This document shows positions 1-7,846 of a stretch of DNA of 39,426 nucleotides, in pieces; within the stretch, counting starts at the first letter, position 1; every line of letters starts with the position of its first letter. The DNA lies in contig JADZFK010000227.1 of assembly GCA_020849945.1 (NCBI GenBank), positions 1-39,426 on the forward strand, given 5' to 3'. Position numbers and translations under genes: made by a program. The stretch is from Pirellulales bacterium (GTDB lineage: Bacteria > Planctomycetota > Planctomycetia > Pirellulales > Lacipirellulaceae). Under the pieces are notes generated by a model. It was given only the letters and a program-made list of their open reading frames with translations. It was not told the origin of the DNA and searched no databases.

Positions 1-261
1 GGCGATCCCCCGCTGCGAGCCGAGACCCTCGAAGTACCCCACCAGCAGCATCCGGAAGTAGACGCCCGGCGGAATCCCGGGGCGGCCCATGGTGCCGTGA
101 TAGTACGGCTCGCACAGCGACTCGACGAACGCATCGAAGCCCGCTTCTCGCAGCAACTCGTTGAGCTTGCGGTAGAAGACATGCCCTTCCGAACGCGGCA
201 ACTCGTCGGCCGCGATCCAGAACGACGTCTGCTGCTCCTGGTTGCGGTGACCCAACGCCAT
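1..261 (-). CDS. Transposase, N-terminal part (DUF772 / IS1182-like), cut by window edge
   Basis: Reading leftward from the ATG at 261, 87 codons stay open to the window edge. The translation begins MALGHRNQEQQTSFWIAADE and contains GRPGIPPGVYFRMLL followed by GYFEGLGSQRGIA. This is the conserved N-terminal block of DUF772-type transposases of the IS5/IS1182 group, which lies before the DDE catalytic domain. The catalytic residues are beyond the window, so activity cannot be judged. The upstream 170 bases carry a likely element end near 374-396, about 35 bases past the 3' end of the neighbouring membrane-protein gene. Family-level call is firm; the exact IS family is a recollection of similar proteins. 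Confidence 0.85.
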   Translation of the reverse strand, partial: MALGHRNQEQQTSFWIAADELPRSEGHVFYRKLNELLREAGFDAFVESLCEPYYHGTMGRPGIPPGVYFRMLLVGYFEGLGSQRGIA

Positions 262-373
262 CACGAATCCTCCTCAATTCGACTTCGCGGATGCCTCAGC
301 AATCCAACCAACCACGGCATCCGCTGGCAACAATTTAGCGCCACGCCGTCACGAAGGAAAGACCACCCCAAGA

Positions 374-396
374 GACTTTTTCAACAGGCTGTTAAG
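374..396. mobile_element. Probable terminal inverted repeat of the insertion sequence
   Basis: The stretch contains TTTTTCAACAGGCTGTTAAG, a form often seen at the tips of transposons of this kind, and lies upstream of the transposase start at 261. If correct, the element runs from before base 1 to about here. The other end and any target duplication are outside the window. Confidence 0.5.
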
Positions 397-432
397 ACGC
401 CATCTGATCCAAGACGAGTGTTGAGACAAAGC

Positions 433-2688
433 CTAATTTTCGCCGCGGCCGCCGCGCGCCCTGCCACCTCCCCGTGGCGGTCGGAAGCCGGGGCCTCCCT
501 CCATCATGCCGCCTTCCATGCCGGGCATGCCATATTTCTCTTTCGTAAACAGTTGACGGTGGTACTCAACATCCATCTGGTCATCAAGCTCATTCCGAAT
601 ATAAAGCTCGCCGGATGGCCCCATCAGCAGGACCCGACCGGGGGCATTGTAATCCTTCGATAGCTTATCCCCGCCATCGGCGTCGAGCATCGTCATGCCC
701 GTGACGAATCGAAACGCTTCGCGCGTGTCAATCGCCAGGGGGGCCGTCACAAGATACTCGACCTTTTCAACCATGTTCGCCACGTTGCCTCGCCGCAGCT
801 CCTTCTCGATGGCGGCTTGAATTGCATTGCCTTCATCGTCGGTATCGAACGAATGGACCAACAGCGTGGCCGTCGGCTCGTCATTAAACTTTTCATCGGA
901 AGCCGCCTTTACCTGCGCCAATTGCGCGCCGCCACCCAGCGGAATCCCGACGGTCGGGCTCGGGTCGCTCCAGCCTTCGATGCGTCGGAAATCGGGCATC
1001 GGTTGTTTCTTGGCGCGGGCAGCCTGAGCTTCCGTTCGCTGCCGATCGAGCACACTGGCGGCCAGCACGTTGGCCGGTAGCCCAACGTTCGGGTCTCCGA
1101 GCACCAGGGTTACGCGATACTTGTACTTCTTACCAGGTTCCACAGTGAAATCAAAAAATCGTAGCAGCAGATGATCGACGCCCTTCGGCAAACTTGTCCG
1201 CGCCGTGGCAGCGCCGGGCATGGCCCCGCCTCCGCCGTAACCGGGGCCGCCTTCCATCTCGCCACGACCTCCCATCATTCCGCCGCCAAAACGACCCGCC
1301 ATGCCATAACCCGGCCCGCCCATGCTCCCGGGGCCTCCGCCGAATCGGCCGGGGCCACCCATCATCGCGCCATATTCGCCCATGCCCATGCGACCGGCCC
1401 CAGGCCCCGCGCCCGGGCGCATCCCAGGTACCATGCCGGGCATGACTCCTGGCCCTGCGGCACCTGGTGCCGCTGCCGAAAAGGGCGAGGTCTCTCCACC
1501 TTCGGTCGGCTGCGACGGCGAGCCGGCGGCCGGAACTTCGGGCATCGTTTCCTCTTCCAGCGGCGGCGTATCGGCAATTAAGGGGATGTCTGGATGGGTC
1601 GCTTCAGCGCCCCAGTTGCGCCCCACGAGCGGCGGCAGGGGGAACGTTAGAACGTAGTCGAAAAATCGCTGATCGATGACATCCGGCGCCATCCCTGCCC
1701 AAAATTGGCTAGCGGCCGTATAGAGATTCGTCATGATCGTCGTTGCCACGGCCGACGAGTGAAGCGGCTTATTCGCCCGGATGGACTGCCGCTGGCCCTC
1801 ATACACGGGCACGGGTTTCCACTCCAGTTCCTTGCCCGGCACGACCTCGGCCCGCTGCACGAGGAAACCCTTGTATTGTGGGAAGTCGCGCATGGGGTCG
1901 AAGCCCAATTTGGCGTTTTCAAAGGCATCTTGGTAAAGCTTCAATTGATCGCGGATCGGTACCTTGGCCGTCACAATCGCCCAGTACGCTTGTTCGATAC
2001 GTTCACCTCCTTGTAGTGGAACGCCTAGGGCAGTTGTCATGTTGGTGATCTGACGGCGCTTGGGATGATTCGGGTCGAAAGGTTCTTGGCCCATGCTGAA
2101 CTCGCCTTCTCCGCGTGGCCCGCCGGGGCCAAGGTTCCGACGCCCTCCCGCCCCTTCACCCGCGCGATTGGGCGGATTGTTGGCCTCGCGTTCCGCGCGA
2201 TCCTGTTCTTTCTTCGCGGCTTCCGCCGCTTCTTTCACGCGTTGCAATTCTTGCTTCTTGCGGATCGACTCGTCGATGAACGCGAAGAGGCCCGAGCCTC
2301 CGGTCGCGCGCACGTCCACCGCGTTGAGCAGCACCGGATCGGTGCGACGCACGGCAGGCGCGATGACGGGCTGATCCATCTGCGCCGAAGCGTAGGACGC
2401 GGGGTCGACCGCCGTATCCGCCTTGATATCGAGCGGTTTGGATGGTTTGACCTCTGCCGCTAGTTCGTTACCGGGTTCGGGCCAGTGGGCATCGCGCACG
2501 GCGGCGGATGTTTCGGTGATGACGTTATGAAGTTTCTCGGGCTTGTACTTTTCATCGAGTCGCGGGAGGGCTGTCGTTTTGTAGAGCAACCACACCACGA
2601 CAAATCCCACGAGCGCGATCGCGGCCTTCTCGCCGTGCTTGAGCAGCAGCCCTTTGATGCCACCTAATCCCTTCAGATTGCCAGACAT
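433..2688 (-). CDS. Single-pass membrane protein with Gly/Met/Pro-rich linker, pilus-platform neighbour
   Basis: A 751-residue protein. The ATG at 2688 is preceded by AGGAG at good spacing. Residues about 22-40 form one membrane segment (AAIALVGFVVVWLLY) after a short Lys-containing cytoplasmic end, so most of the chain is probably outside the cytoplasmic membrane. Residues about 140-175 are charged and helix-prone (KKQELQRVKEAAEAAKKEQD). Residues about 400-500 are a low-complexity linker of Gly, Met, Pro and Arg. The flanking regions look folded. The C-terminus is again Gly/Arg-rich. It is the third gene of a leftward series starting with a PilM-PilN-like fusion, so a role in an inner-membrane pilus or secretion platform is inferred from context only. 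I do not recognise its family. Confidence 0.75.
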   Translation of the reverse strand: MSGNLKGLGGIKGLLLKHGEKAAIALVGFVVVWLLYKTTALPRLDEKYKPEKLHNVITETSAAVRDAHWPEPGNELAAEVKPSKPLDIKADTAVDPASYASAQMDQPVIAPAVRRTDPVLLNAVDVRATGGSGLFAFIDESIRKKQELQRVKEAAEAAKKEQDRAEREANNPPNRAGEGAGGRRNLGPGGPRGEGEFSMGQEPFDPNHPKRRQITNMTTALGVPLQGGERIEQAYWAIVTAKVPIRDQLKLYQDAFENAKLGFDPMRDFPQYKGFLVQRAEVVPGKELEWKPVPVYEGQRQSIRANKPLHSSAVATTIMTNLYTAASQFWAGMAPDVIDQRFFDYVLTFPLPPLVGRNWGAEATHPDIPLIADTPPLEEETMPEVPAAGSPSQPTEGGETSPFSAAAPGAAGPGVMPGMVPGMRPGAGPGAGRMGMGEYGAMMGGPGRFGGGPGSMGGPGYGMAGRFGGGMMGGRGEMEGGPGYGGGGAMPGAATARTSLPKGVDHLLLRFFDFTVEPGKKYKYRVTLVLGDPNVGLPANVLAASVLDRQRTEAQAARAKKQPMPDFRRIEGWSDPSPTVGIPLGGGAQLAQVKAASDEKFNDEPTATLLVHSFDTDDEGNAIQAAIEKELRRGNVANMVEKVEYLVTAPLAIDTREAFRFVTGMTMLDADGGDKLSKDYNAPGRVLLMGPSGELYIRNELDDQMDVEYHRQLFTKEKYGMPGMEGGMMEGGPGFRPPRGGGRARGGRGEN

Positions 2689-2860
2689 TTGCTAAACTCC
2701 TAATTCGCGTTATGCACCTGCGCCCGTGGCGAAGCACCAACCTACTCGAATGACGATGGATAACGGCATGTTAAATAAGCCCTTGCAGCTCGTTCGACCT
2801 CTAGGAAGACTCGTTGTTAGCTCATCGTTTGATCGGCGTTTCTCTTCCACGATCCGAGCC

Positions 2861-3036
2861 CTCACTCCTAATTCCATATCTTCCGGCTCCCTCCCCTCGG
2901 TGGGGAGGGGAGATTTGTTGGCAGTTCCGCGCTCCGCTCTGCGTCGCGGCTAAACACTCAACCCATACTCAACATCCGTTCCGCAACTCACTCCTCACTC
3001 CTCACTCCTCGCAACTCGCAACTCGCAACTCGCAAC
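2861..3036. repeat. Dispersed repeat R1, copy a (inverted partner at 10533-10693)
   Basis: This intergenic stretch between the two Gly/Met-rich protein genes matches the reverse complement of 10533-10693. Shared blocks include CTAATTCCATA, GGCTCCCTCCCCTCGGTGG, TTGGCAGTTCCGCGCTCCGC and GGCTAAACACTCAACCCA. It ends in short tandem runs: CACTCCT repeats, then four CGCAACT-type units. It encodes nothing evident and fills most of a 352-base gap. Confidence 0.85.
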
Positions 3037-3040
3037 TCCA

Positions 3041-4654
3041 TTACAGCTGCGCCGTGGCCGCCCCAGCAGTTGGTTCGGCGGGTTGCTCCAAGCTATTCAG
3101 GTTTGGTTTGTTGTAGAGATAGATCGTACCTTGAATGACGACGTTCTTCACATGCGGTTGCAAATTGAACTGCTGAATTCCGGTTCGATCGGGGAATGGG
3201 CTGGCCTGCCCGCCGGCACCGCCCATGCCGGGGCCGCCGAAGCCGCGTTCGCCGCCGAAGCCTCCGAAGCCAGGGCCGCCGCCGCCGCCCGCTTCCATTC
3301 CTGCCAACCCAGGTGGGTTGATTCGAACTTCTTGCACTTCGACCCGCAACGGTTGGCTTCCGCAGATCGCGATGAAATGCTGGAGCCAGCGCACATCCAC
3401 TTGCATGACCATGCGGACGGGCAAACGCTTGTACCCTTTGCCGAACAGGCTCAGGTCGAGCGGGGGTGCCGGTGCGGCGAGAGCCGCTGGGTCTGCTGGT
3501 ACCGGTCCCGGGCCCATCGGTCCTTCGCCACTTGCCTCGCCGCCGGCCGAACCGACCGCAATTGGCAAGCCTTTATCGTCTAGATAGCGCCACGAAAGCA
3601 GGGCCGTTTGTTCTTGTGCCGGGGTCATCGCGGTTTGGCCGCCGCCCGGGCCAAAGCCCCCTTCCATGCCGCGCATGCCACCTGGCCCGCTCATTCCTGG
3701 CGGGCCGCCCATTCCCGGAGGAGCCCCCGGCATTCCTCCTGGGCCAGCGGCACCTGCTTCGCCTTCCACACCAGGGGCCGCCGCTGCCACGGGCGGGGCG
3801 ATCAAGAGCCGCCCCGGCTGACGGCTATACTGAGCCGCCCGCTGCCCAACCTCCAACGAATAAACGACCTTCACCGCGGCGTTCGACATTCGGGTTGCCC
3901 CCGCCGCGCTGTTTGTTTTGGCGATCACATCGAGCAAGGCATGGTAGACCCACAGGTCTTCTTGCGTCACCCAAATACGCAACGAGGAAGGCCGTTGAGG
4001 GAAATTCAATTCGTCGCGAATGTACTGTTGATCCAACCACTCGCAGATGTAATCGTCGTCGGGAACCATCCCGGGCATTGCGCCGGGCACGCCGCCGGGC
4101 ATTGCACCGGGCATGGCCCCTGGCAAACCGCCCTCCAAACCGGCCCCATAACCGGGTCGTCCCAGCTCTCCGCCAGCACCGGTCGTGGCGTTGATATCGA
4201 GCGGACGCGCGCCAATCTTTTTGGGCAATTCGGGAAAGTGCTGCTCGATGTAGTTCTGGTAGTTATTTCGCAAGGGGGTCGGAATTTCATCGTTGAATTG
4301 CAGCTTCTCGATCGTATTCCGAAAATCCTGGCTCAGTGCGGTGGGCCATTTCAATGCTTGTTCTCGTTGGCGATCGTACACGCTACGCCAAATCTCGGCC
4401 ACGTTCGCTAACTGTTTCTTGTTTTCCTCGGCTTGCCGGGTATTGATGGGTTCATTGGGGTGGAATGAAGCATTCCTCACCCCTTGAACATTGTTGAATT
4501 CGTCGGTGATTGTTTTTTGGTTGGCTTGGTAAGCCGCACTCGTTTTTTGCGTTGCCATCCACCAGCAGCCGATGGGGATCAGCGCAACCAAACCGGAAAG
4601 CACCCAGAAATGGTGCTGCTTCAGCCAGGCCAGCGCGACGCGTATTTGGTCCAT
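3041..4654 (-). CDS. Single-pass membrane protein with Gly/Pro/Met-rich linkers, pilus-platform neighbour
   Basis: A 537-residue protein starting at the ATG at 4654. Residues about 16-35 (FWVLSGLVALIPIGCWWMA) are the only clear membrane segment. The topology (short cytoplasmic tail, one helix, long outer part) resembles PilO-type partners of PilM/PilN, but I see no diagnostic PilO signature. Three low-complexity linkers rich in Gly, Pro and Met (near residues 165-190, 295-345 and 455-490) separate segments that look folded. It lies 267 bases downstream of the PilM-PilN-like gene and 352 bases upstream of another protein of the same design. Both gaps hold dispersed repeats. A shared envelope complex is an inference from order and architecture. 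Confidence 0.75.
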   Translation of the reverse strand: MDQIRVALAWLKQHHFWVLSGLVALIPIGCWWMATQKTSAAYQANQKTITDEFNNVQGVRNASFHPNEPINTRQAEENKKQLANVAEIWRSVYDRQREQALKWPTALSQDFRNTIEKLQFNDEIPTPLRNNYQNYIEQHFPELPKKIGARPLDINATTGAGGELGRPGYGAGLEGGLPGAMPGAMPGGVPGAMPGMVPDDDYICEWLDQQYIRDELNFPQRPSSLRIWVTQEDLWVYHALLDVIAKTNSAAGATRMSNAAVKVVYSLEVGQRAAQYSRQPGRLLIAPPVAAAAPGVEGEAGAAGPGGMPGAPPGMGGPPGMSGPGGMRGMEGGFGPGGGQTAMTPAQEQTALLSWRYLDDKGLPIAVGSAGGEASGEGPMGPGPVPADPAALAAPAPPLDLSLFGKGYKRLPVRMVMQVDVRWLQHFIAICGSQPLRVEVQEVRINPPGLAGMEAGGGGGPGFGGFGGERGFGGPGMGGAGGQASPFPDRTGIQQFNLQPHVKNVVIQGTIYLYNKPNLNSLEQPAEPTAGAATAQL

Positions 4655-4698
4655 ATTTCTCGAATCCTATCTACGACTCTTCAATCCCAATTATCTGA

Positions 4699-4776
4699 GG
4701 GTGCCTGGGAAATGGAACCGCCTTCAGGCCCCGGCAAAGCCGGGGGATGTGCATCCAATTTCCGAGCACTCTCAAG
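4699..4776. repeat. Dispersed palindromic repeat R3, single-core copy (reverse orientation)
   Basis: The core CCCCGGCAAAGCCGGGGG forms a hairpin. The flanks (GGAAATGGAACCGCC on one side, ATCCAATTTCCGAGCACT on the other) match, on the opposite strand, the flanks of the copies at 27743-27867, 30040-30217 and 33369-33478. It lies in the gap between the PilM-PilN-like gene and the next gene of that series, where it could act as a transcript-stabilising or attenuating hairpin. Confidence 0.8.
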
Positions 4777-4921
4777 TATCTAAAACGTTGACGAAACGCG
4801 ACCTTTCTTCGACAGGAACACAGGGCTTCGCCAATTCTTTGAATGGATTCCAACCCCTTGCACCTTCGTGTGGGGCATGCGTATTTCTTCCAGAGCCAAA
4901 CGGCTCCGGTTACCGATGCAG

Positions 4922-7426
4922 TTACGAACTTGGCTCGGTGGTTGCGGGTTCGGTGGTGGTTGCCGCCGTCCCGGCGGGGGCGGTTTCAGCAGGCGGGGGC
5001 GGCGCGGGGCCGGTTGACGCGGGGGTCGTACCGGTCGGGGCGGTTTCGATGGCGGGCGGTACGGCGGGGGCCTCGCCCGTGGGCGAGGAAGCGGCCGCTG
5101 GAGAAGCGATCGGTTGGGCCTCGGCGGTAGCGGGAGCCGTTGCCGGTTCCGTTGCCGTCGCGTCGGTTGCAACCTCGCCTTGAGGAGCGGGAGCCTTTTC
5201 CTTTGCCGCCAACTTCAACATGCGTTCGGTGCGTGGCTTGGGTTGCCAGCAAAACTGGACGACGAAATCGTATTGACGGAGCTTGAATGTTTTTGGTAAT
5301 TGCTCGCCCGCCGCGCCTGTGCCGTAAGGCAAACCGCCGGCTTCCTCGCCCATGCCTCGCGGGCCCATTGCCATGCCGGCGGGGCCGATGCCGCCCGTGG
5401 CCGTCGCGTCCATGGCCTCGGCCATGTAGGTAACGGTCTTTACCTTTTCGCTCGTCACCACGACGGGATACTGAACGCCAAGTTCCGAGATTGGCATCTC
5501 GATGAGCTTGCCGCTCGGGCCATCGGGTAGCATCACCTTTCCCTCTTCCAGGTGTTTGATCAGCGTGTTGCGAACGAACTGCTCGCCCTCGTCCCCCACG
5601 TCGATTTTTGAATTGGGTGGGTTGTTGTGCAGGTGGAAGCCTTTGATTTCAATGACCCACCCGCCGGCTGCCAAACCGGTGCCGGTCGCGCCGTCAGCCG
5701 GTGGCGGCGCATTGGGATCGGTTCCCACCGTGGCCGATGGATCAAGAGGAGGTGCTCCGGCGGGATCGGCTGGCGGAGCGGCTGCGGAGGGGTCGGCAGG
5801 GGGCGAGGCGTTGGGGTCGGTAGGCGCGGAACCATCGCTGGGCGATGCACCCGGCTTTTGCGTTAAGTTGGCGGCAACGCTCGTGTGCCACGGCGTCAGA
5901 TCGGCAAAGTACTCGCAGTCTACCGAATCGATGTGTAACTCGTTTCGCTTGGCGATGTCCTCTTCCGTTTCTTGCCGTTCGGCTGCCGGGCGGGGGTCTT
6001 TCGGCAACGAAGCATCGAGCGCCTTCAACAGTTCCAACCACAAGAGCCGACCTTCCACGTTGCTTTGCAGGCTGTTGCCCACCTCGTTGATTGCATCGAA
6101 CTTTGTTTTGAGTTCGGAGAGTTCCCCTTCAAATCGCTTTGCTTCGGAAACCGCGTTCTTGGCGGCGGAGAGTTCGCGAGCCATCGCGGGGGCGGCCACG
6201 TCGGCGGTCATCAGCGCCGAGTAGTGGCCAAAGTAATTGATCGTCAATCCAAGCAGCAACAGTGCGGCGGCCCCCACGGCCCACGGCTTCTTCGCCTTGA
6301 CCAAACGCGTTGTAACGATTTCCTCGGGAAGCAGATTCGTGCGGAGCTGCGAGTTGCCCAACGCTTGCACGCACAAGCCGTACGCCACGCCGAAGGTCGG
6401 CTGATTTTCTTTGAACTGCGGTCCGGCAACCGCCGTGCCGCCAACCAGGTTGTTGAACTGGTCGATGAGCTTGACCTCTTGATCGAGGTTCTGCGAAAGG
6501 AATCGCTGAAGGCCGGGCAGCTTCATGGGGTTGCCAAGGGCGACCATATCGCCCAACTTGGCGTTGCGGTTGTTGCTTGTAAAGAAGCCGATCGAGCGTT
6601 GAATTTCGGCGACCAGATCGCTGAACACGGGCCGCATCGCTTGGAAGACGGCCTTCGGGTTCTCGGCCTTCATTGCATTTCGCTTCAGATGCTCGGCCTT
6701 GGCGAACGTGAGTTTGAGTTCTTTCGTTAGCGATTTGGTGAAGTGGTTGCCGCCGATCGGGATGCTGCGTTGCCACACGCGATACCCATTCGTAATCACC
6801 AGGTCGGTCGTGTCGGTCCCCAGCGAGATGATCACGGTTGAAGGCGGGGGATTCGAGGGATCGTATGGACCCGATATCTGAAGCCGGTCGTAGCAAATGA
6901 AGTTGTAAATGGCGAGCGGCGCGAGTTGGATAATCTCCACCGCGATACCGGCCGATTCGAGCGGTTTTAGGTGCCTCGCCACCTGGTCGCGTTTCATGGC
7001 GAACAAACCGACTTCGGTTTCGAGCGCGTACCCTTCTTCTTCGTTGCCGATCAGCGGTTGATAATCCCACACCACGTCTTCGAGCGCGAAGGGGATTTGC
7101 TGGCGAGCCTCGTACTTGACGATGTCCGGTATTTTCTTTCGCTCGACGGGCGGTAGCTTGATGAACCGCGCCAAGCCGCTTTGGCCCGGAACGGCCACCG
7201 CCACGCTTTCGCCCGCGATGTCGTTTCGCGAAACGAACAGTTCCAGCGCTTCGCGGACCAACTCGTCGCGATTTGCCTCGGGCTGCGTGAGAATCTTGGG
7301 GTATTCGATATAATCAAAGGCTTCGACAACCATGCGGCTGTCGTCCTTTTCGTGCGGCCGACAGCGGAGCGCCTTCAGCGCGCACTGGCCGATATCGATG
7401 CCCCAAACGGCGTTGCTCTTCGCCAT
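4922..7426 (-). CDS. pilM: PilM-PilN-like fusion, type IV pilus / secretion inner-membrane platform
   Basis: I chose the ATG at 7426 (834 residues); AGAGG lies 9 bases upstream, and an in-frame TTG 6 bases earlier is less likely. Residues about 5-345 are a PilM domain, an actin-like ATPase fold: the phosphate-1 loop is WGIDIGQCALKAL, the second is SLGTDTTDLV, and VALGNPMKLPGLQRFL closes the fold. After a basic stretch, residues about 381-400 make one membrane helix. A coiled-coil segment follows (SAAKNAVSEAKRFEGELSEL), the layout of PilN. PilM and PilN are normally separate, and PilM binds the PilN N-terminus, so the fusion makes sense structurally. Residues about 555-600 and the last 80 are Pro/Ala/Thr-rich. 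PilM and helix are clear; the PilN assignment is inferred. Confidence 0.85.
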   Translation of the reverse strand: MAKSNAVWGIDIGQCALKALRCRPHEKDDSRMVVEAFDYIEYPKILTQPEANRDELVREALELFVSRNDIAGESVAVAVPGQSGLARFIKLPPVERKKIPDIVKYEARQQIPFALEDVVWDYQPLIGNEEEGYALETEVGLFAMKRDQVARHLKPLESAGIAVEIIQLAPLAIYNFICYDRLQISGPYDPSNPPPSTVIISLGTDTTDLVITNGYRVWQRSIPIGGNHFTKSLTKELKLTFAKAEHLKRNAMKAENPKAVFQAMRPVFSDLVAEIQRSIGFFTSNNRNAKLGDMVALGNPMKLPGLQRFLSQNLDQEVKLIDQFNNLVGGTAVAGPQFKENQPTFGVAYGLCVQALGNSQLRTNLLPEEIVTTRLVKAKKPWAVGAAALLLLGLTINYFGHYSALMTADVAAPAMARELSAAKNAVSEAKRFEGELSELKTKFDAINEVGNSLQSNVEGRLLWLELLKALDASLPKDPRPAAERQETEEDIAKRNELHIDSVDCEYFADLTPWHTSVAANLTQKPGASPSDGSAPTDPNASPPADPSAAAPPADPAGAPPLDPSATVGTDPNAPPPADGATGTGLAAGGWVIEIKGFHLHNNPPNSKIDVGDEGEQFVRNTLIKHLEEGKVMLPDGPSGKLIEMPISELGVQYPVVVTSEKVKTVTYMAEAMDATATGGIGPAGMAMGPRGMGEEAGGLPYGTGAAGEQLPKTFKLRQYDFVVQFCWQPKPRTERMLKLAAKEKAPAPQGEVATDATATEPATAPATAEAQPIASPAAASSPTGEAPAVPPAIETAPTGTTPASTGPAPPPPAETAPAGTAATTTEPATTEPSS

Positions 7427-7846
7427 AACCAAGAACCTCTATTCCTCAAAACCGCCCAACTCTCGAATGCGGGCAGCTGCCTCGTGATTGCGAATCGTAG
7501 TTGCGCAGTCGCCAACGACCCATTCAGCGCGGGACATGGAACGGCGCGCGAAGCACGGCCATTCCTATCCATTGTACTGAAAAGACGTTATGACTAGCGA
7601 TGCACGTCCCAATGCATGCGTACCCGGGCATCTGAAATGCCCGATATCCTCCATTCTACTCGTTGTTTTTCTCTTGAATAGCAACTTCCCTGGCGGCTCG
7701 GGCAATCTGCCGAGGACTTTGGCCCGGCCGTTGCCGCGCCGACCCCCGAATGGGATTCGGCCGAAAGCCAGAAATGTCTTCCCGGATCGAGAAGAAACGC
7801 GGCACGGCTTTCGCCGTAACGTGTGGGGAAATATAATGTTACGGCA
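7427..7846. other. Divergent intergenic region with small hairpin and -10-like boxes
   Basis: This 420-base gap separates the leftward pilM-type gene from the rightward GH38-like gene. No convincing gene is seen. A perfect 7-bp hairpin (CGGGCAT, loop CTGAA, ATGCCCG) lies at about 7625-7643. TACAAT on the minus strand at 7571-7576 could be a -10 box for pilM, but no good -35 box accompanies it. TATAAT on the plus strand at 7832-7837 lies ten bases before the ATG at 7847. Confidence 0.5.
7832..7837 (+). promoter_or_regulatory. TATAAT -10-like box just before the GH38-like gene
   Basis: The hexamer matches the sigma-70 consensus exactly and ends nine bases before the ATG at 7847. The start would then lie within a few bases of the transcription start, giving a leaderless mRNA. 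No clear -35 box is visible 16-18 bases upstream, so chance is quite possible. Confidence 0.3.
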
